Of a stretch of DNA of 64,000 nucleotides, positions 63,325 through 64,000 are shown piece after piece (position 1 is the first letter of the stretch; every line of letters starts with the position of its first letter). Under the pieces are notes generated by a model. It saw only the letters and a list, made by a program, of their open reading frames with translations. It did no database searches and was not told the DNA's origin. The stretch is taken from assembly GCA_024234875.1 (NCBI GenBank), contig JACKNM010000017.1, positions 62,001-126,000 of the forward strand, given 5' to 3'. A program made the position numbers and the translations under genes. This DNA comes from Ectothiorhodospiraceae bacterium (GTDB taxonomy: Bacteria; Pseudomonadota; Gammaproteobacteria; HK1).

Positions 63325-64000
63325 ATGAGCAACGTGACCATGCGCGAGATGCTGGAGGCCGGCGTCCACTTCGGCCACCAGACCCGTCACTGGAACCCGC
63401 AGATGGCACCGTACATCTTCGGGGAGCGCAACAAGATCCACATCGTCAACCTCGAGAAGACCCTCCCGCTCTATCTCGACGCGATGAACTTCCTCGGCCG
63501 CATGGCCCAGAACCGCGGCACCATCCTGTTCGTCGGCACCAAGCGGGCCGCGCAGGAGGCGGTGGCACGCGAGGCCGCGCGCTGTGGCATGCCCTACGTC
63601 GACCGGCGCTGGCTGGGCGGGATGCTGACCAACTTCCGCACCGTGCGCCAGTCGGTCAAGCGGCTGAAGGACCTCGCGACCCTGATCGACGAGGGCGGCC
63701 TCGACCGGGTGAGCAAGAAGGAAGGCCTGTCGATGCAGCGCGAGCTGGAGAAGCTCCAGCGCAGCCTCGGCGGCATCCAGGACATGGAGTCACTGCCGGA
63801 CGTGCTGTTCATCATCGACGTCGGCCACGAGAAGATCGCGGTGGCCGAGGCGGTGAAGCTCGGCATCCCGGTGGTCGGGGTGGTCGACACCAACAACTCG
63901 CCGCACGGGGTCGACTACATCGTCCCCGGTAACGACGACGCGATTCGCTCGATCGAGCTCTACGTGCGCGGCGCGGCCGACGCCGTGGTCGAGGGGCGCG
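63325..64000 (+). CDS. rpsB: 30S ribosomal protein S2 (3' end outside window)
   Basis: S2 is a small-subunit ribosomal protein. The available 225 residues begin VTMREMLEAGVHFGHQTRHW and include NPQMAPYIFGERNKIHIVNL, ILFVGTKRAAQEAV, MPYVDRRWLGGMLTNFRTVR and PVVGVVDTNNSPHGVDYIVP, and run off the right edge. GTGAGGAC is a good ribosome binding site for the ATG at 63325. tsf would be expected to follow outside the window. Confidence 0.96.
   Translation, partial: MSNVTMREMLEAGVHFGHQTRHWNPQMAPYIFGERNKIHIVNLEKTLPLYLDAMNFLGRMAQNRGTILFVGTKRAAQEAVAREAARCGMPYVDRRWLGGMLTNFRTVRQSVKRLKDLATLIDEGGLDRVSKKEGLSMQRELEKLQRSLGGIQDMESLPDVLFIIDVGHEKIAVAEAVKLGIPVVGVVDTNNSPHGVDYIVPGNDDAIRSIELYVRGAADAVVEGR

Overview
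The window is very GC-rich, gene-dense chromosomal DNA with no rRNA, tRNA, insertion sequence, prophage or CRISPR array that I can recognise. Gene content and order point to a gammaproteobacterium: dksA-gluQ, zipA-ligA next to smc, lapB-pyrF, a classical fused ArgA, and above all the block yciK-like SDR / gph / ubiG / mtaD / mtnA / gyrA / serC / hisC / tyrA / aroA / cmk / rpsA / ihfB, which follows the order known from Pseudomonas. The high GC, the B12-uptake cluster and the Aap amino-acid transporter would fit an Ectothiorhodospiraceae-like lineage, but that placement is a guess.

Layout. 1-8.2 kb: the inner end of a YejAB-type peptide ABC transporter, a cNMP-binding PP2C-type phosphatase, a HAD hydrolase, a split ThDP-dependent decarboxylase (sulfopyruvate/phosphonopyruvate type), an M17 aminopeptidase and a DUF465 protein. 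8.3-19.7 kb: a vitamin B12 locus. One cobalamin riboswitch faces right into tonB plus a P-loop protein. A second faces left into btuB-btuF-btuC-btuD plus an unrecognised protein. A PduO-type adenosyltransferase, a histidine phosphatase that seems to use a CTG start, an aspartic protease, gluQ and dksA follow on the same strand. 19.9-28.5 kb: cysZ, then smc, zipA and ligA, then a diguanylate cyclase. 28.6-47.7 kb: leftward SDR/prenyl-synthase-like/gph/ubiG/mtaD genes, and divergently mtnA, gyrA and the aromatic amino-acid, cmk, rpsA, ihfB, lapB and pyrF run. 47.7-64 kb: argA, the aapJQMP transporter followed by an aminotransferase and an Ntn-hydrolase, an amidinotransferase-family enzyme, an MFS transporter, moaC, moaD, glnD, map and the start of rpsB.

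How the genes work together. The B12 genes form a complete import route (BtuB plus a dedicated TonB at the outer membrane, BtuF/BtuC/BtuD at the inner membrane) with adenosylation by PduO; no corrin-ring synthesis genes are present, so import or salvage is likely. Most neighbours are joined by 4-base ATGA/GTGA overlaps, implying translational coupling. MtaD and MtnA belong to the methylthioadenosine-to-methionine salvage route through methylthioinosine. serC, hisC, tyrA and aroA supply serine and aromatic amino acids. The Aap transporter with the aminotransferase and amidohydrolase-type enzymes looks like an amino-acid nitrogen acquisition unit.

The most notable unexplained items are the two uncharacterised proteins in the riboswitch-controlled B12 operons, the CTG-start phosphatase, an array of palindromic repeats immediately upstream of rpsA, and the absence of pheA and lapA from otherwise conserved neighbourhoods.
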